Of a DNA stretch of 64,000 nt, positions 36,905 to 49,487 are shown piece after piece (position 1 is the stretch's first letter; every line of letters starts with the position of its first letter). The notes under the pieces are model-generated. The model searched no databases, was not told the origin of the DNA, and saw only the letters and a list, made by a program, of their open reading frames with translations. The stretch covers positions 12,524,001 through 12,588,000 of the forward strand of contig NC_079516.1 in NCBI RefSeq assembly GCF_000801105.2, written 5' to 3'. This DNA is from Raphanus sativus. Lineage: Eukaryota > Streptophyta > Magnoliopsida > Brassicales > Brassicaceae. The position numbers were made by a program, and so were the translations under genes.

Positions 36905-38287
36905 CTAATTTTGATCCGCGTTTGCAAAACACGGGATATTTTATAATGAAATATTTTATTAATAGTTTAGCAAATATTTTGTTAATTTGTAAGGTTTTTG
37001 TGTATTTAAAATACTTTGCATTTAAATCAGTGCTTTTAGATTTAATCTGGTCTCATGGTTAAATCGATTAATCCGGTGATCCGATAATGCGGGTTAGATT
37101 TTAAAATATCCATATTTAAAACCAGTAAAAGTTACTGAAACCCGAGACTAATTGTTGACAGATGTGTAATCCAATTTGTTTTAAATTGTTGTAGTTTGAT
37201 ATTTTATCACCTTTTAATCCAAATTTTAAAGCTTAACTTTTTGCAATTTTTCGAAATTATGATTTTTCTACCAAATTTTGATAGAGAAAATGATAGATAT
37301 ATAATAATTAATAATTATAAATATGTCGTGATCATATTACTCTTTTATATAGCTTAATTAACTTTATCATAATTGTTTTGCATAATTTATCTTGTTAATA
37401 ATTTGGTTCATATTATAATCGGTTTAAATTTGTTGCTTTCAATTAGTGTCAAGCATTTTTTCTTCATAAAATATATATTTTGAACATTTTTCATAATTAT
37501 TTTTATTATTTTATTTATTGTACAATGTAGTTTTTTCAATGTATAGTGTATATATATATATATAATGTAATGGTTATTATTGAATTATTATTTATTTAAT
37601 AAATGATATAACCATTATTTAGGAAATATAAATAAACAATCCGTTAATTTAATTGATTTGTTACTGATTGAAACGTTTTTGCAGTATCTAAACCTGTTAA
37701 AAATAAGCTATTTTATTTTCTTTGTTTTATAAATTACTTGGACATTTCATAATTATTTAATTTATCTAAATAATTTGAAAGAACAATGTTAAAATCATTA
37801 GATAAAGTTTAATTTTTATATTGTTTGGGCAAAATATTAAATATATTATTGTTTGAAAACATGTATAGTATAAAAAAATATTAGTGATTTAAGGTAGATT
37901 TAACTATAGCGAAGAAAATATATTTAATTTAAAAACTTATAAAAAAGAAAGGTTAGGTACAAAGATAAGAGAGATATTATGGTTTATATGTTCAATCAAT
38001 ATGGATAATATATATAATGAAAGTATAGAGTTTGTCAATCCTAGATAATGGAATGATAATGTATAAGGAATAGAGTAAAATTATGTTAAAAGGAATATAG
38101 GAAAAATTGCATAGTGGATGTATAATAATCCGGTGAGATATAGAAAACAATGATAATGTCTTTTATCAATCGAATTATAAAAGGGTACATTTAATAATAG
38201 GTAGATTAATATCGCATTAATTAGATGAGGTCTAACTTTAAAATCCACCTAGAAAAAATTATAATGTTTCTGTTTTAATAAGATAGA
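36905..38287 (-). mobile_element. degenerate non-autonomous Helitron
   Basis: On the minus strand it starts TCTATCTTATTAAAACAGAA after an A, a classic Helitron 5' end. It ends CCCGTGTTTTGCAAACGCGG, then ATCAAAATTAG followed by T. The last four bases are TTAG instead of CTAG, so the 3' end is mutated or belongs to a variant. About 1.38 kb, no coding potential. Confidence 0.65.
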
Positions 38288-39101
38288 TTTGATTTCTGCT
38301 AACAATATGTATCATTGATTCATTATGTAATTTGTTAATAATATGCATGCATTGTGTAGATGACTACTTACTTTGTGGTTCCACGAGATTCACGTTTTTG
38401 ATGTATTATAACTTCTAGAAAAGGTACTACCGCAGAATACCTACTATGTGTGTTACCCAAGAACGGATCCATAATTGTTTATAATAGTCAAATTGCAGCC
38501 TGTATACACAGTCATTTTTCTAGGACTAATGTTTAACTTACCAATATTTCAATGAGATGGGTACATGTCTTACCTCCTCTTGTCACAGATCTACCTATCA
38601 AATAGTTCAACATATGCAATAAGCATGCCTAAAATCCAAAATTCAAAGGTAATCTAAAAGCATATAATTCACCCCAAATGAATAATGAGAGATTTACAAA
38701 AGTTATAAAACAACTATAATGATAAAAATATTATATGGATAGTTCAAAATGTATAATTATTGAGTGGGGTTTTTCTGTCTTAGATATCCACATAATACTA
38801 TTTTGTTTTTATTGTTTTAGGAATCCATCGTAGATATTTGCACCACTGACATTCAATTATTAAAGGGGGAGTAAAAAAAGTTTTTAATCATTGGAAATAT
38901 AAAGGTTTTGATTTTGTGAAAACCAGTGATATAGAAAAATGTGGTAAAGAGAAGTAATGTGACTGAAGAATGACTCATAACCCTACTACATTCAAATGTA
39001 ACTTTTATCTATATAAGGTATAAACCCATACTACAACCTTCTCATTCCAATTAGCATCTAAATAAACAATAGTCCCATCGCGAGAAAGGAAAAGAAAAGA
39101 C

Positions 39102-40822
39102 ATGGCCGAGTCAGTCCCTTCAAAGTTCCAAGAAACATCTCCGGTAGATATTCCCATCGTCGATCTAAGTAACCCAAACGAAGACCTAGTGGCGCGTGCA
39201 GTGGTGAAAGCTAGCGAGACATGGGGGATGTTCCAGGTGGTTAACCACGGGATCCCCATCGAGCTGATGCGGCGGTTGAAAGAGCTGGGGACTGAGTTCT
39301 TCGAGCTGCCGGAGAAGGAGAAGGAAGCCGTGGCGAGGCCAGCTGACTCCACTGACTTAGAAGGATACACAACGGATTACAAGAAAGATGGAGAAGGTAG
39401 AAAAACATGGGCTGATCATCTCTTTCACAGAGTCTGGCCACCGTCAAGAATTAACTACAGGTTCTGGCCTAAGAACTCTCCAGATTACAGGTAAGACTAT
39501 TAGAATGTTGTAATTGTCTAGTAGTATACCAGGTTTGTGAACTCCACTCATTTTTTATCTTTTTAGTGAAACATTTTTCCAGTTTATTACACTGAATATG
39601 TAGGGCCATGTGGACAATTGACCCCAAAAATTTCTAAGATATTATATTTGAATATATTCCTTTAATATTGATAAAAAGCTTATTGTTAGTTTTTTACAAA
39701 TTATCAACTACCAACTAGTTAGTTGAAAGTACAAGATAGACTACTTTCTGCCGGAATAATTTATAACAGTATATTCTCTGTTTTAGGTTATTTGATGTTT
39801 TCAAAAAAAGTTGTTGTAAAAAGGCCTGTAAAAAGTAATGTTTCATTATTTTAGGTATATAATAATATTATCAAGATTTGTGATCAATTACATGATACTA
39901 CTTTTATTGGTTGAGCTATTTTTGTTTAATAATTTTTATTTAATCAAGATAAATTATATAAAAGTTTGCATGTTATTAATCTATGTGGATTAATATCAAA
40001 CATCAAATATAATAAAATAAAAAGTGATAATATATTTTGTAACAGGGAGGTGAATGAGGAGTATGCAAGGGAGATAAAGAAGCTATCTGAGAAAATCATG
40101 GGATGGTTATCAGAAGGACTAGGGTTACATCGTGATGCATTGAAGGAAGGTCTTGGTGGAGAAAAGGTGGAGTATCTAATGAAAATCATCTTCTATCCAC
40201 CGTGTCCAAAACTTGAATTGCTCTACGGAGCTCCTCATCACACAGATCTCAATGGAATCACGTTCTTAATAGCTGATGAAGTAGACGGACTTCAAGCATT
40301 CCAGGAAAACAAGTGGGTCGACGTCAAGTATGATGACTCCGGGATCGTTGTCATCATCGCCGATCAAATCAAGGTAGAACAAGTTTGGAACATTTTCAGA
40401 TAAGTTCTGTTTCTGTTAGTTTGATTTTGATTATTGGAGATGTGGACAAGGTTGGTTTAAACTATGTGGACGAGCATGAAAATAGAAATCTAATTTTTAC
40501 AATAAATAAATAAATATACATATATTTACATAAGTTTTATTTTATATGTTTCTTTCTAAATTTAATAAATATATACAATAGTTTAGAAAAATTTATGTGG
40601 GTTTTGTAGAGGATGAGCAATGGGAGGTATAAGAGTGGGGAGCATAGAGCGACGATGGATACAGTGAGGACGAGACTGTCGTGGCCAGTGTTCGCGGAAC
40701 CGAACCTTGATCACGTTGTCGGACCTTTGGCAGAGCTAGTTATTGATGATGCTCCTAAGTACAAGCCTTATGTCTACAGAGAGTACAAGTTTCTTAAGAT
40801 GAACAAGCTTCCACTCGACTGA
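39102..40822 (+). CDS. FLS3: flavonol synthase-like 2-oxoglutarate/Fe(II) dioxygenase, intact copy (FLS-a)
   Basis: Soluble 2OG oxygenase of the FLS/ANS clade; FLS enzymes convert dihydroflavonols to flavonols. Three exons (39102-39490, 40046-40373, 40610-40822) encode 309 residues. Iron ligands are His195, Asp197 (HHTDLN) and His251 (EHRATM), and the 2-oxoglutarate-binding RxS is Arg261/Ser263 (TRLSWP), with the family's ten-residue spacing. The N terminus is shorter than in Arabidopsis FLS1 and lacks the PxxxIRxxxEQP region, as in the FLS2-FLS5 cluster, whose members are mostly weak or inactive. Activity is therefore uncertain although all catalytic residues are present. A TATA box (CTATATAAGG) is at 39009-39018. 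FLS3 is a best guess within a tandem cluster. Confidence 0.87.
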
Positions 40823-42103
40823 AGCTAATCTCATTATCCAGAAACAGAGGAGAGAAGATCATGAACGACTGTTTCAGTTAATTGATGTTGAAGTTTCGAT
40901 TAATTACTTATCAATGTACTATATGTGCTTTTATAAATAAATGCTGAAGCTCCGGTCTTTTAATCCACCCATGTGAGAAATGATGTTTATTCGCTTATTG
41001 TGCCTATCAAGTTTATCTTAATTAATCAACCAAAATTCTAGAAAAAAGATTAAAAAGATATATCACCTATTATCGCAAGAATTTGTTGCCTAGTTTAAGC
41101 AAAAAGAAATAGAAAAAAAGATGTGTCGCATATAGAGAGTGACGGTGGATAACCATAAAGAAAAGCAGAGGATTCCGTGGCTGTTTTTTTGTCGGTGCTA
41201 ATCCTGAAATGGTCACTGGACCATTAATAGTCATATGTGCCAGCGTGTGGTTTATATGACACATTGTAAAAAAAACCAATACTATCTTCTACGTAATATA
41301 TATAGTTCTGTGATGATATTAAAAAACTAATGGATATACGATTCTAAAGTTCTTATAAATAATAGGAAATTGATTGCTTTTGAAGATTTCCTAAATCTTC
41401 AGGTGAATCAAAAGTGGTTTGTCGGCCAATAACATTAATTACTTTTGTTAATTTGGTCACAGGTGTAATTTTTTCTATAATTAAGTAGTAGCTGATTAGT
41501 ACGCAAGTGGTAGTTTTTTTTTTTTGGTTGTCTTAACAATTTCACGTTGGTTGGAGTATATTAAAAACGAAAGCACCACCTACTTATAATCAAACTCAAA
41601 ACATATTTGGAGACCAACAAAGACAAAAACGAATGGTGAATTTTAACCTTTGTTTTCTTGTAACTGCCACTAAAGTTTTTGATAAATTTTAAATTTGTGT
41701 TTTTTTCAAAAATACTAGATTTTGTGATTATCAAAGGATTCTATATACAAATTGCATTAGTTGTTCTAGCCTTATATTATTAATTTGATTATAAACTTCA
41801 CATAATAATTTTTGTTTTCTAAAAGGAAGGTTTAGGCCTAATTAAATCCCATGATTTCATTCGGCCCGAATTAGGAAAACAGAGACGCCCGAATTAGGAA
41901 AACAGAGACATACGAAGATGTCTTAAACTAAAACCAGAACAATAATTTTCCTAATAGAAGAGCTACACAAGAAGTCACTAAAACTACATAATAGAGTTTA
42001 CTGCATCAACACTCTCTAATTAATCACTAACACATTGTTTGATTAGTTATGAGTCTCTTCACATCAGATAGATCTAAGATCTTGAGAGAAGAATATCACT
42101 AAC
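40823..42103. other. FLS-a 3' flank and spacer, duplicated at 47.8-49.5 kb
   Basis: The 3' flank is nearly the same as that of FLS-c (from ATCATGAACGACTGTTTCAG onward). It preserves unoccupied insertion sites for two elements found in the other copy: TAATGGATATACG (near 41327) and a single TCAAACTC (near 41589). No gene seen. Confidence 0.7.
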
Positions 42104-43490
42104 CTTAAGTTACTTTCAGCCTCAGCTTTTTCCTCTTCTACCTTCTCCTTGTCACTTCCAGCCTCAGATTCTTCTTCTTCTTCTTCGTCTTCTACATCTG
42201 ACATTTCACTTATAGCATCCGTGATAACACCCTTCGCCTCTTTTTTTCTATGCGAGAGATCCACACCGAAATGGTCGCCTGATGTTTATCACAAACAGCA
42301 AGTGTTACCAAAAAAGCTCCTCAACATTTTGAAAGGATAAGTAAACATAGATTGCAAACTCAAAGAACTTACTTAGCTTCTGCAGAATACCTGACAATGT
42401 CGCCTGTTATCAACAAAACAAACAATAGAGCATAAGAATTTTAAGCATTTTAACATTTTTACCAAAAAAAAAAAAAATAGAGCATAAGAAGTTAAGAACA
42501 TACAAGGTCTTTAGACAATTATATTCCAGCCAAATGAACTAGCTCACCGTATTGAAGTCTACTTCCTTGAGCATTTTGGACACCACTCCAAGCATCTCTT
42601 CTCTGGTGGGCTCTGCTTTACCTTTCTCTTTAGATCTCCTGGTTTGTGGCTTAATCAACTGTTTCTTGCTTTTCCCTATAGAAGACTCATCATGACCAAC
42701 TTTTTGCTTCTTGGCTAGGGATGAAGCTGGCTTTGCAACTCTTTTGGAGGACTTTTCACCAGACTTTTTAGAAATTCTTGCAGAAGCTTGTTTGGCCTTA
42801 CCTTTGGTCCCTGAGCTCTCTGCTTCAATCTTTTTAGATGGCTTCTCAGCTTCTGCTTCGTCTCTCTCATCTTCAGTTTCGGTTTTCTCATGGTCATATC
42901 TTCTTCTTCATGAGTTTCCTTAGCGCCTTCAGAATCAGAATCCTCTTCATCTTTGTCAGATGTATGGTCTCGCTTTTTAATTTGCCTTTTCCTCTGTATA
43001 GTAAAGAACATGTTCAACAGCCAGAAATTAAAATGTATACTATTAATTTTAGAGACAAGATACTACAAACCTTGACTGGGGTATCTGAAGATTCTCCAGA
43101 TTTCCTCCTTTTCTGTGTGCTCTTGCGCATTTTGGCTTCCTAAAAGTATACTCACATCACATACTGACGTTAAAACATGTAGAGCAGTAAGGTACTAATT
43201 AAAAAAAAATACCTTTTCTTGATCAGCAAGTATGACATCTCTTGTTGCCTTGGGAGATTCCAAAAACTCAAGCACTTTGACAGCTACTTCTTCCTGAGTG
43301 TATATCATCAGGACAGAGTGATTCTTAGAACAAGGTATACAATAAATAGATGACTGACATTCTTATTGACTTACTTTTTTAATGTTGCTTCGGTTTATAG
43401 GTATGTCAAGTACATCACATAAGAAGATCAGTTTTTCTTTTATGCATTTGTCAAGTTTCTCCTTGACTCGTCCTCTTTGCTTCCCTCCTC
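42104..43490 (-). pseudogene. DEK-domain chromatin protein, 5'-truncated copy (DEK-a)
   Basis: DEK proteins bind chromatin and modulate nucleosome access. Exons by homology to DEK-b: 43375-43490, 43213-43293, 43071-43139, 42548-42993, 42373-42403 and 42104-42278. The first four exons (N terminus and start of the DEK domain) are missing: similarity stops near 43532 and FLS-b promoter sequence follows by 43600. The retained part includes LIFLCDVLDIPINRSNIKK (exon 5), which the other copy lacks, and the C-terminal DEK-C motif (DFNT...ILQKLSDHFGVDL). The lysine/acidic exon has a deletion after THEEED that shifts the frame. It cannot make a normal DEK protein. Confidence 0.85.
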
Positions 43491-44098
43491 CTAGACAACA
43501 TTTGAAATGTCAGCATGATGCATAACAAAATAGAAACGAAAATTGATGAGATACTGGAGAAGAATATGACGTGGCCTTATTCAAAGGACAGGTAAACCAA
43601 TATTCAAAGGTAATCTAAAGCATATGTACCTCAAATATGAGAGATTTCAAAAATTGTAAAATAAAATCCTGATTTTCTTTTTTATCAAAAATAAAATCCT
43701 GATTATTATATAAATATCTCAAACGAAACTAATTAATGTGTGGGGTTTTCCTTTTTTAGATATAATATTTAATCAATGGAGTTTTTTTTAATTTTTATAA
43801 TGTTGGAAATCCATCATATATATTTGCACCACCCACACTCAATTATTAAAGGAAACTATACTTTAAGTAATAAAAGTTTTGATTATTGGAAACATAAAAA
43901 TAATAATATTGTGGTTACCAATCATTTAGAAAAATGTGGTAAAGTGAAATATGTGAAGAAAAAGAAACAAAAACATTCGTCAAATGACTGAATAGTGACT
44001 CATAGTCTCATACATGATACATTAAATGTGTATCTTGTCTATATAAACCACTGCACCTTATCATTCCGATCAACACCTAAACCACTAAGCTTAAAGAC
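43491..44098. other. duplication junction and FLS-b promoter
   Basis: DEK-a similarity ends near 43532. From about 43600 (ATTCAAAGGTAATCTAAA) the sequence follows the FLS-a promoter at 38640 onward. A TATA box (TATATAAA) is near 44040. The breakpoint of the tandem duplication lies between. Confidence 0.7.
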
Positions 44099-44548
44099 AT
44101 GGCCGAGTCAATCCCATCGAAGTTCCAAGGAACAGCGGATGATATCCCCGTCGTCGATCTAAGTAACCCAAACGTAGACCTCGTGGCCCGTGCCGTGGTT
44201 AAAGCGAGCGAGGAATGGGGAATGTTCCAGGTGTTTAACCACGGGATCCCGGCCCAGCTGATACGACGGTTGAAAGAACTGGGGACTGAGTTCTTCGAGC
44301 TTCCGGAGGAGGAGAAAGAAGCAGTGGCGAAACCAGTTGATTCCATAGACGACCTAGAAGGATACACAACGGATTACGGGAAAGATGAAGAAGGCAGAAA
44401 AACGTGGGCTGATCATCTCTTCCACAGGGTATGGCCACCGTCAAGAATCAACTACAGATTCTGGCCTAAGAACTCTCCTGATTACAGGTGCGACGTACGA
44501 ATATTAGAATGAGTAATGGTCTAGTAGTATATAAGGTATATGAACATA

Positions 44549-44549
44549 A

Positions 44550-44637
<88 letters not shown>
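44549..44637. repeat. (ATT)n microsatellite, about 29 units
   Basis: Perfect ATT trinucleotide run in intron 1 of FLS-b. Absent from the corresponding intron of FLS-a. Likely highly polymorphic. Confidence 0.97.
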
Positions 44638-44638
<1 letters not shown>

Positions 44639-44792
44639 CTTACAAACATTTTCCAGATATTTCGTATACATATATTATTTTATTTTTGGAATAGGGAAGT
44701 GAATGAGGAGTATGCAAGGGAGATAAAGAAGCTGTCGGAAAAAATCATGGGGTGGTTATCAGAAGGTTTAGGGTTACATCATGATGCACTGA

Positions 44793-46219
44793 GAGCACCT
44801 TCATCGCGGTCTCCTAGGCCCGTATTTAGTGTTTTTAGCTTTTTTAAAAAAAGGAAAATTGCTCAATTAAACAAGAGACGTCATTTAATTATGGTAAATA
44901 AGAGACGGTTTTTTGGGACACGCGTCACATATTCACGTTTCTCCTCTCTCTCTCTCTCTCTCGACGGATGCTCTTCTCTTCTTCTCTTGACTCCTGGACG
45001 AAACCGACTGTCTCTGGTCATCTCTCCTCGAATCTTGTCTCTGTTTGATTGGGCTCGGACTCGCTTGATGCAGGTCGGGACTGATTGGCTGACACAACCA
45101 CTTAGGTGATTTTGCCTTATTGGTTTGTAAGCAAGGATTGGCTCCCGCCTTGCATCAACTGAATCAGAGCTTCCAATGGTGAAACGAGTCCAATTAGATC
45201 TGGAGAACAGTTTGATTCAAGACCTAGGGTTTGGATTCTTACAATATATGAGATTTGATTTCTAAAGTAGAGAACTAGGATAAAATGTAATTGGTTTATG
45301 GAAATTTTCTGGCTTTTTTTCTTTAAATTGTTGATTTAAGTTAAAATCATTAATAAAAACGTATGTGATATTTGAAGAAAAAACGGTTTGACAAATCCAC
45401 TGTATGATATGAAGAAGATAGAGATCTCGTTACATGGCAATCTCTTGTCTTGGTTTTCCCTAAGAAGGTTCATCTATATGTTTTGATTTAGCTTCTTGAT
45501 GAAATCAATGTTTATCTCTGGTCTTATTGTAGTAGAAACGCAGGTTTAAAGATGTCCACTTCCATCTCTTTATTTCAAGACAGGTACACTTCCACTTCCA
45601 TCTCTCACATGTATTTTTTCTGCTTCTTATGGTTGTCACATGTTTATGTCTTGTAGTAGGAGCATTGACTTGGGTTGCAGAGATGATCAATGGTTCTGCT
45701 TTGTTTTTTTTTGGTTTTGTTATAGGCATCATCGGAGATGGGTTGCAGGGAAACTGGATCCTGACTTTGCAGGAAAGGGACTTGACTTAGTCACATAGGC
45801 CGGTTGGTGATCTCAAGAACTTGTTAAAGCATTCACTATGTTTGTTATCTTCTTTGCTTTATGTTATGTTGGGAAACAATCTGCAGTGGGCACTACAAGC
45901 ATTAGGTGGATGGGAGAATGAGCTTGATTATTGCCAAGAGCTCCTTGAAGCTGACGTCTTTAACAACTCCTTATGGAATCAGGTAAATATGATTCATCAG
46001 TACATAATTTTGCTAGATTGTGTTTCACAAATTTTTTATTTTATTAGAACTCATAAATAAGAAATTTGCATTGGAGGTCTTCAAACGTTGGGTCTCTTAA
46101 ATATGTCTCTTAACCTCACATTTACTACTAATACTATTAAAAAAATATTTGATCAAAAAAAAAAAACTATTAAAAAAATATTAAAAGATCCATTTTGAGT
46201 CTTTGGGATAATGATGCTC
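44793..46219. mobile_element. 1.43-kb PIF/Harbinger-like non-autonomous element carrying host exons
   Basis: Starts GAGCACCTTCATCGCGGTCTC-like sequence, and its reverse complement starts GAGCATCATTATCCC...GACTC, giving imperfect terminal inverted repeats. Target duplication TGA (44790-44792 and 46220-46222), with exact restoration of the FLS reading frame when one TGA and the element are removed. The interior holds a CT-rich stretch, fragments of a farnesyltransferase alpha-subunit gene and no transposase. It has the features of a Pack-type (gene-capturing) element; superfamily assigned from the 3-bp TSD and ends. Confidence 0.78.
45727..45982 (+). pseudogene. captured fragment of protein farnesyl/geranylgeranyltransferase alpha subunit
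   Basis: Two exon pieces of a prenyltransferase alpha-subunit gene (Arabidopsis PLURIPETALA/FTA type). At 45727-45789, after a splice-acceptor-like TATAG, the sequence reads HHRRWVAGKLDPDFAGKG. The second, 45887-45982, lies between a clean TGCAG acceptor and a CAG/GTAAAT donor and encodes 32 residues ([15 protein letters not shown]...[10 protein letters not shown]). These are the tetratricopeptide-like repeats with the PFTA W-x-x-R-x-W signature. The piece is inside the element in FLS-b and has intron remnants, so capture was from genomic DNA. No start codon or full domain; not expected to be functional. Confidence 0.82.
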
Positions 46220-47301
46220 TGAAGGAAGGTCTTGGTGGAGAAACTGTGGAGTATCTGATGAAAATCATTTTCTATCCGCCGTGTCCAAAACTCGACCTCC
46301 TATACGGAGCTCCTCATCACACAGATCTCAATGGAGTCACTTTCATAATCGCTGATGAAGTAGATGGTCTTCAGGCATACCAGAATAACAAGTGGATCGA
46401 CGTCAAGTATGACAAATCCGGGATTATTGTCATCATCGCCGATCAAATCAAGGTAGGTAGACAATAAATTTTATACGATATATATTCTATCACCGCAATT
46501 TTTTTTGTAAAGGAAAAAAAAATAATAATATTTTTTATTTATTTATATATAAGATATTTTTTTTGTATTTCATTCTATTTATATAAGTAGAATAAAATTT
46601 AATATCAGTTACAGAAATAAAAATCAAGGTAGACAAAGTTTCCAAACATTTTCAGATAAGTTCTGTCGGTTTGGTGTGGACAAACACTGTGACCCCCAGG
46701 AGTCGATGAATTTTAAGAGTACTAAAAATTAATACTCATATATTTACATAATTTTATATGTTTCTATCTATATTTAATGACATTATACACGATAAGTTTT
46801 AATACTTATGTGGAGTTTGCAGAGGATGAGCAATGGGAGGTATAAGAGTGGGGAGCATAGAGCGACGATGGATACCGTGAGGACAAGACTCTCGTGGCCG
46901 GTTTTCGCAGAACCGAACCTTGATCACGTTGTCGGACCTTTGCCGGAGCTAGTTGTTGATACTGCTCCTAAATTTAAGCCGTATGTCTATAGAGAGTACA
47001 AAGTTTCTTAAGATGAACAACCTTCCTCTCCACTGATACAAGTCTCAAACGAAGAAACAGATGAGAGACGATGATGTACGATGTACTGTGTGTTATTTCA
47101 GTTATTGTTGTTGAAGTTTCAGTTATCAATTTACCATCTGCTTTTGAATAACTGTTTGATTTTTATTAATGTAAGTCTTTTATTTGCGTCCCTGGGAGAA
47201 TAATATTACCAGTCATGTCTGTGTGTTTGTATTTATACGACATATATATTGTGAATTCTATTTGAGTATTTTTTTTACGTAAAATGCGAAATGAACCAAT
47301 T

Positions 47302-47797
47302 AATGACTCCGCGATCGACGTCATCGTCGCCGATCAAGTCAAGGTAGACAAAATTTGGAACATTTTTCAGATAAGTCATTTTTGTTTGGTTTTGATTCTT
47401 GGGGATTTGTGTACAAGGCCTGCTTAGCTATGTGAACGGTCCATGAAATCAAGGGTCTAATATTTTTTTTTTAAATAAAAAATAAACATATAGTTAAGTT
47501 TTATTTTGTATGTTTCTTTCTAAATTTAGTAACATTCTCTACGTTGATAAAAAAAGTAACATTCTATACAATAGTTCAAAAGGAAAAATTATGTGGGTTT
47601 TGTAGAGGATGAGCAATGAGAGGTATACGAGTCGGGAGTATAGAGCGACGATGGATACGGTGAGGACGAGACTCTCGTGGCCGGTGTTCGCGGAACCGAA
47701 CCTTGATCACGTTGTCGAACCTTTGGCGGAGCTAGTTATTGATGATGCTCCTAAGTACAAGCCTTATGTCTTACAGAGTACAAATTTCTTAAGATGA
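47302..47797 (+). pseudogene. flavonol synthase-like 3' fragment (FLS-c)
   Basis: Only the end of exon 2 (47302-47343, VIVADQVK) and exon 3 (47606-47797) remain. The distal iron ligand is lost (REYRATM in place of EHRATM) and the C terminus is frameshifted (YVLQSTNFLR then stop). Its 3' flank matches FLS-a rather than FLS-b, so this is probably the remains of the gene that was adjacent to DEK before the tandem duplication. Confidence 0.85.
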
Positions 47798-48309
47798 ACA
47801 AAGCTTCCTCTCGGCTGAAGCTATAATCTCATTTATCCAGAAACAGAGGAGGGAAGATCATGAACGACTGTTTCAGTTAACTGATGTTGAAGTTTCAGTT
47901 AATTAATTATCAATGTACTATATGCTTTTATAAATAAATGCTGAAGCTCCGGTCTTTTAATTCATCCATGCGAAAAATGATATTTATTTTGCCTATCAAA
48001 TTTATCTTAATTAATCAACCAAATTTTTAGAATAAGATTAAAAAATATATCAGCTACTATCGCAAGAATTTGTTGCATAGTTTAAGCAAAAGGAAAAAAA
48101 TAAAATAAAGAGGATGTGTTGCATATAGAGCAACGGTGGATAAAGAAAAGCAGACGATTCCGTTGCTGTTTTTTGTCGGTGATAATCCTGAAGTGATCAC
48201 TACTGACCATTACCATATGTGTCAGTGTGTGTTTATATGACAGATTGTAAAATTTAATACTATCTTCTACGTAAAATGTAAAAGGAAAAAAAAATGTAAA
48301 AGGAACTAA

Positions 48310-48507
48310 GGGCATCTTTATTGGTGGTATTCGAAAGTTTTTTAGGGAGAAGAAGACCACGAAATGTAGGAACCGAAAAGAAAAGAAAAGGAAAAATCTT
48401 TTAATTAAGGGACGTCTTTTACCGTATCCCAACCCAAAAAAAGGAAAAAAAACAAAATAAGTCCCTTAACTTAGGGATTTCTCCAAATTCCACCGATAAA
48501 GATGGTC
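48310..48507. mobile_element. Tourist-like MITE, 198 bp
   Basis: Starts GGGCATCTTTATTGGTGG, and its reverse complement starts GACCATCTTTATCGGTGG. TAA duplicated at 48307-48309 and 48508-48510. The paralogous position near 41327 reads AACTAATGG without an insertion, an empty site. Confidence 0.9.
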
Positions 48508-49025
48508 TAATGGATATACGATTCTAAAGTTTTTATAAATAATATTTTCTTGATTTTAATAAGATACATATTTTAAAAAATCACACATATTAAAAAAACT
48601 TATTAAATATACATTGTTTTTTATGTTTAACAAATTTCTATAAATAATAACCAATCAAAATTCAATAAACATCATTAATTTTTGTGAAATTTGTTATTTA
48701 TTATTATTTTATGCTTGGAAAATGTAAAATATTAAATTTTTGAAACAAAATATTTTTTTAAAACATGGATTATTTTGAAAAAGAGGGAAGAGGGAATAAA
48801 AATTGATGCTTTTGAAGATTTCCTGAATCTTCATGTTAATCGAAAATATAGTTTGTCGGCCAACAACATTAATTACTTTTGGTAATTTTGTCACATGTGT
48901 AAATTTTTTTATATAATTAAATATTTGCATTAGTGCGCAAGTGGTAGTTTTTCTGTTGTCTTTAACATTTTTACTTTTTTGGAGTATATTAAAAACGAAA
49001 GTACCACCTACTTGTAATCAAACTC

Positions 49026-49310
49026 CAGGGCCGGCTGAACACAATTAAAAAATTTTGGGCAAAAAAAAATTTTAGATTCTATATTACCAAAAAACAAATT
49101 AGGCTTTATATAATAAATAATTTTCAATACTATTAAATTATTTGCATGTTTTTGAATTTTTAATTAAACTTTTGTACACACATTTTATAATACTACATAA
49201 ATCTAAATTTAGTATAATATATATATATCAAAAAAAGTCAAAAAAATAAATAAATTGGAGTAGACTCCAGAGCGGTCGCACTGACCGCCTCCTATACTAA
49301 ACCAGCTCTG
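49026..49310. mobile_element. hAT-type MITE, 285 bp
   Basis: Starts CAGGGCCGGCT, and its reverse complement starts CAGAGCTGGTT. A perfect 8-bp target duplication TCAAACTC flanks it (49018-49025, 49311-49318). The duplicate region near 41589 has a single TCAAACTC followed by AAA, an empty site, so insertion came after the tandem duplication (or was lost cleanly there). Confidence 0.93.
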
Positions 49311-49487
49311 TCAAACTCAAAGTATGTTTGGATGCCAACAAAGACAAAAAAAAACAAATGGTGAATTTTAATCTTTGTTTTCGCCACTAAAATATTTAAT
49401 AACCTTTAAATCTGTGTTTTTTTTCAAAAAAGACTAGATTTTGTGATTATCAAAGGATTCTATATCAAATTGCATTAGTTGTTCGGC

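Larger units (their letters stand above)
44099..47011 (+). pseudogene. flavonol synthase-like gene disrupted by a transposon (FLS-b)
   Basis: Same structure as FLS-a. Exon 1 is 44099-44487 and intact. Exon 2 starts at 44695 and is cut at codon Leu of HHDAL, near 44792, by a 1427-bp insertion. It resumes at 46220-46452 with KEGLGGETVEYLMK. Exon 3 is 46823-47011. Iron ligands (HHTDLN, EHRATM) and RLS are still encoded. A one-base insertion near the end (GAGTACAAAG against GAGTACAAG) replaces the C-terminal FLKMNKLPLD with VS and a stop. Reading through the insertion meets a stop at 45109. Two independent lesions make this a pseudogene unless the insertion is spliced out exactly, for which no sites are visible. 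Confidence 0.88.

Noticed and set aside
44540..45109. 189-codon frame with long Leu/Ile run
   Set aside because: Produced by translating the ATT microsatellite, FLS-b exon 2 and the transposon insertion together; not a gene by itself.
44488..46452. FLS-b insertion acting as a removable intron
   Set aside because: No GT/AG pair at the exact borders restores the frame, and exon 3 has an independent one-base insertion.
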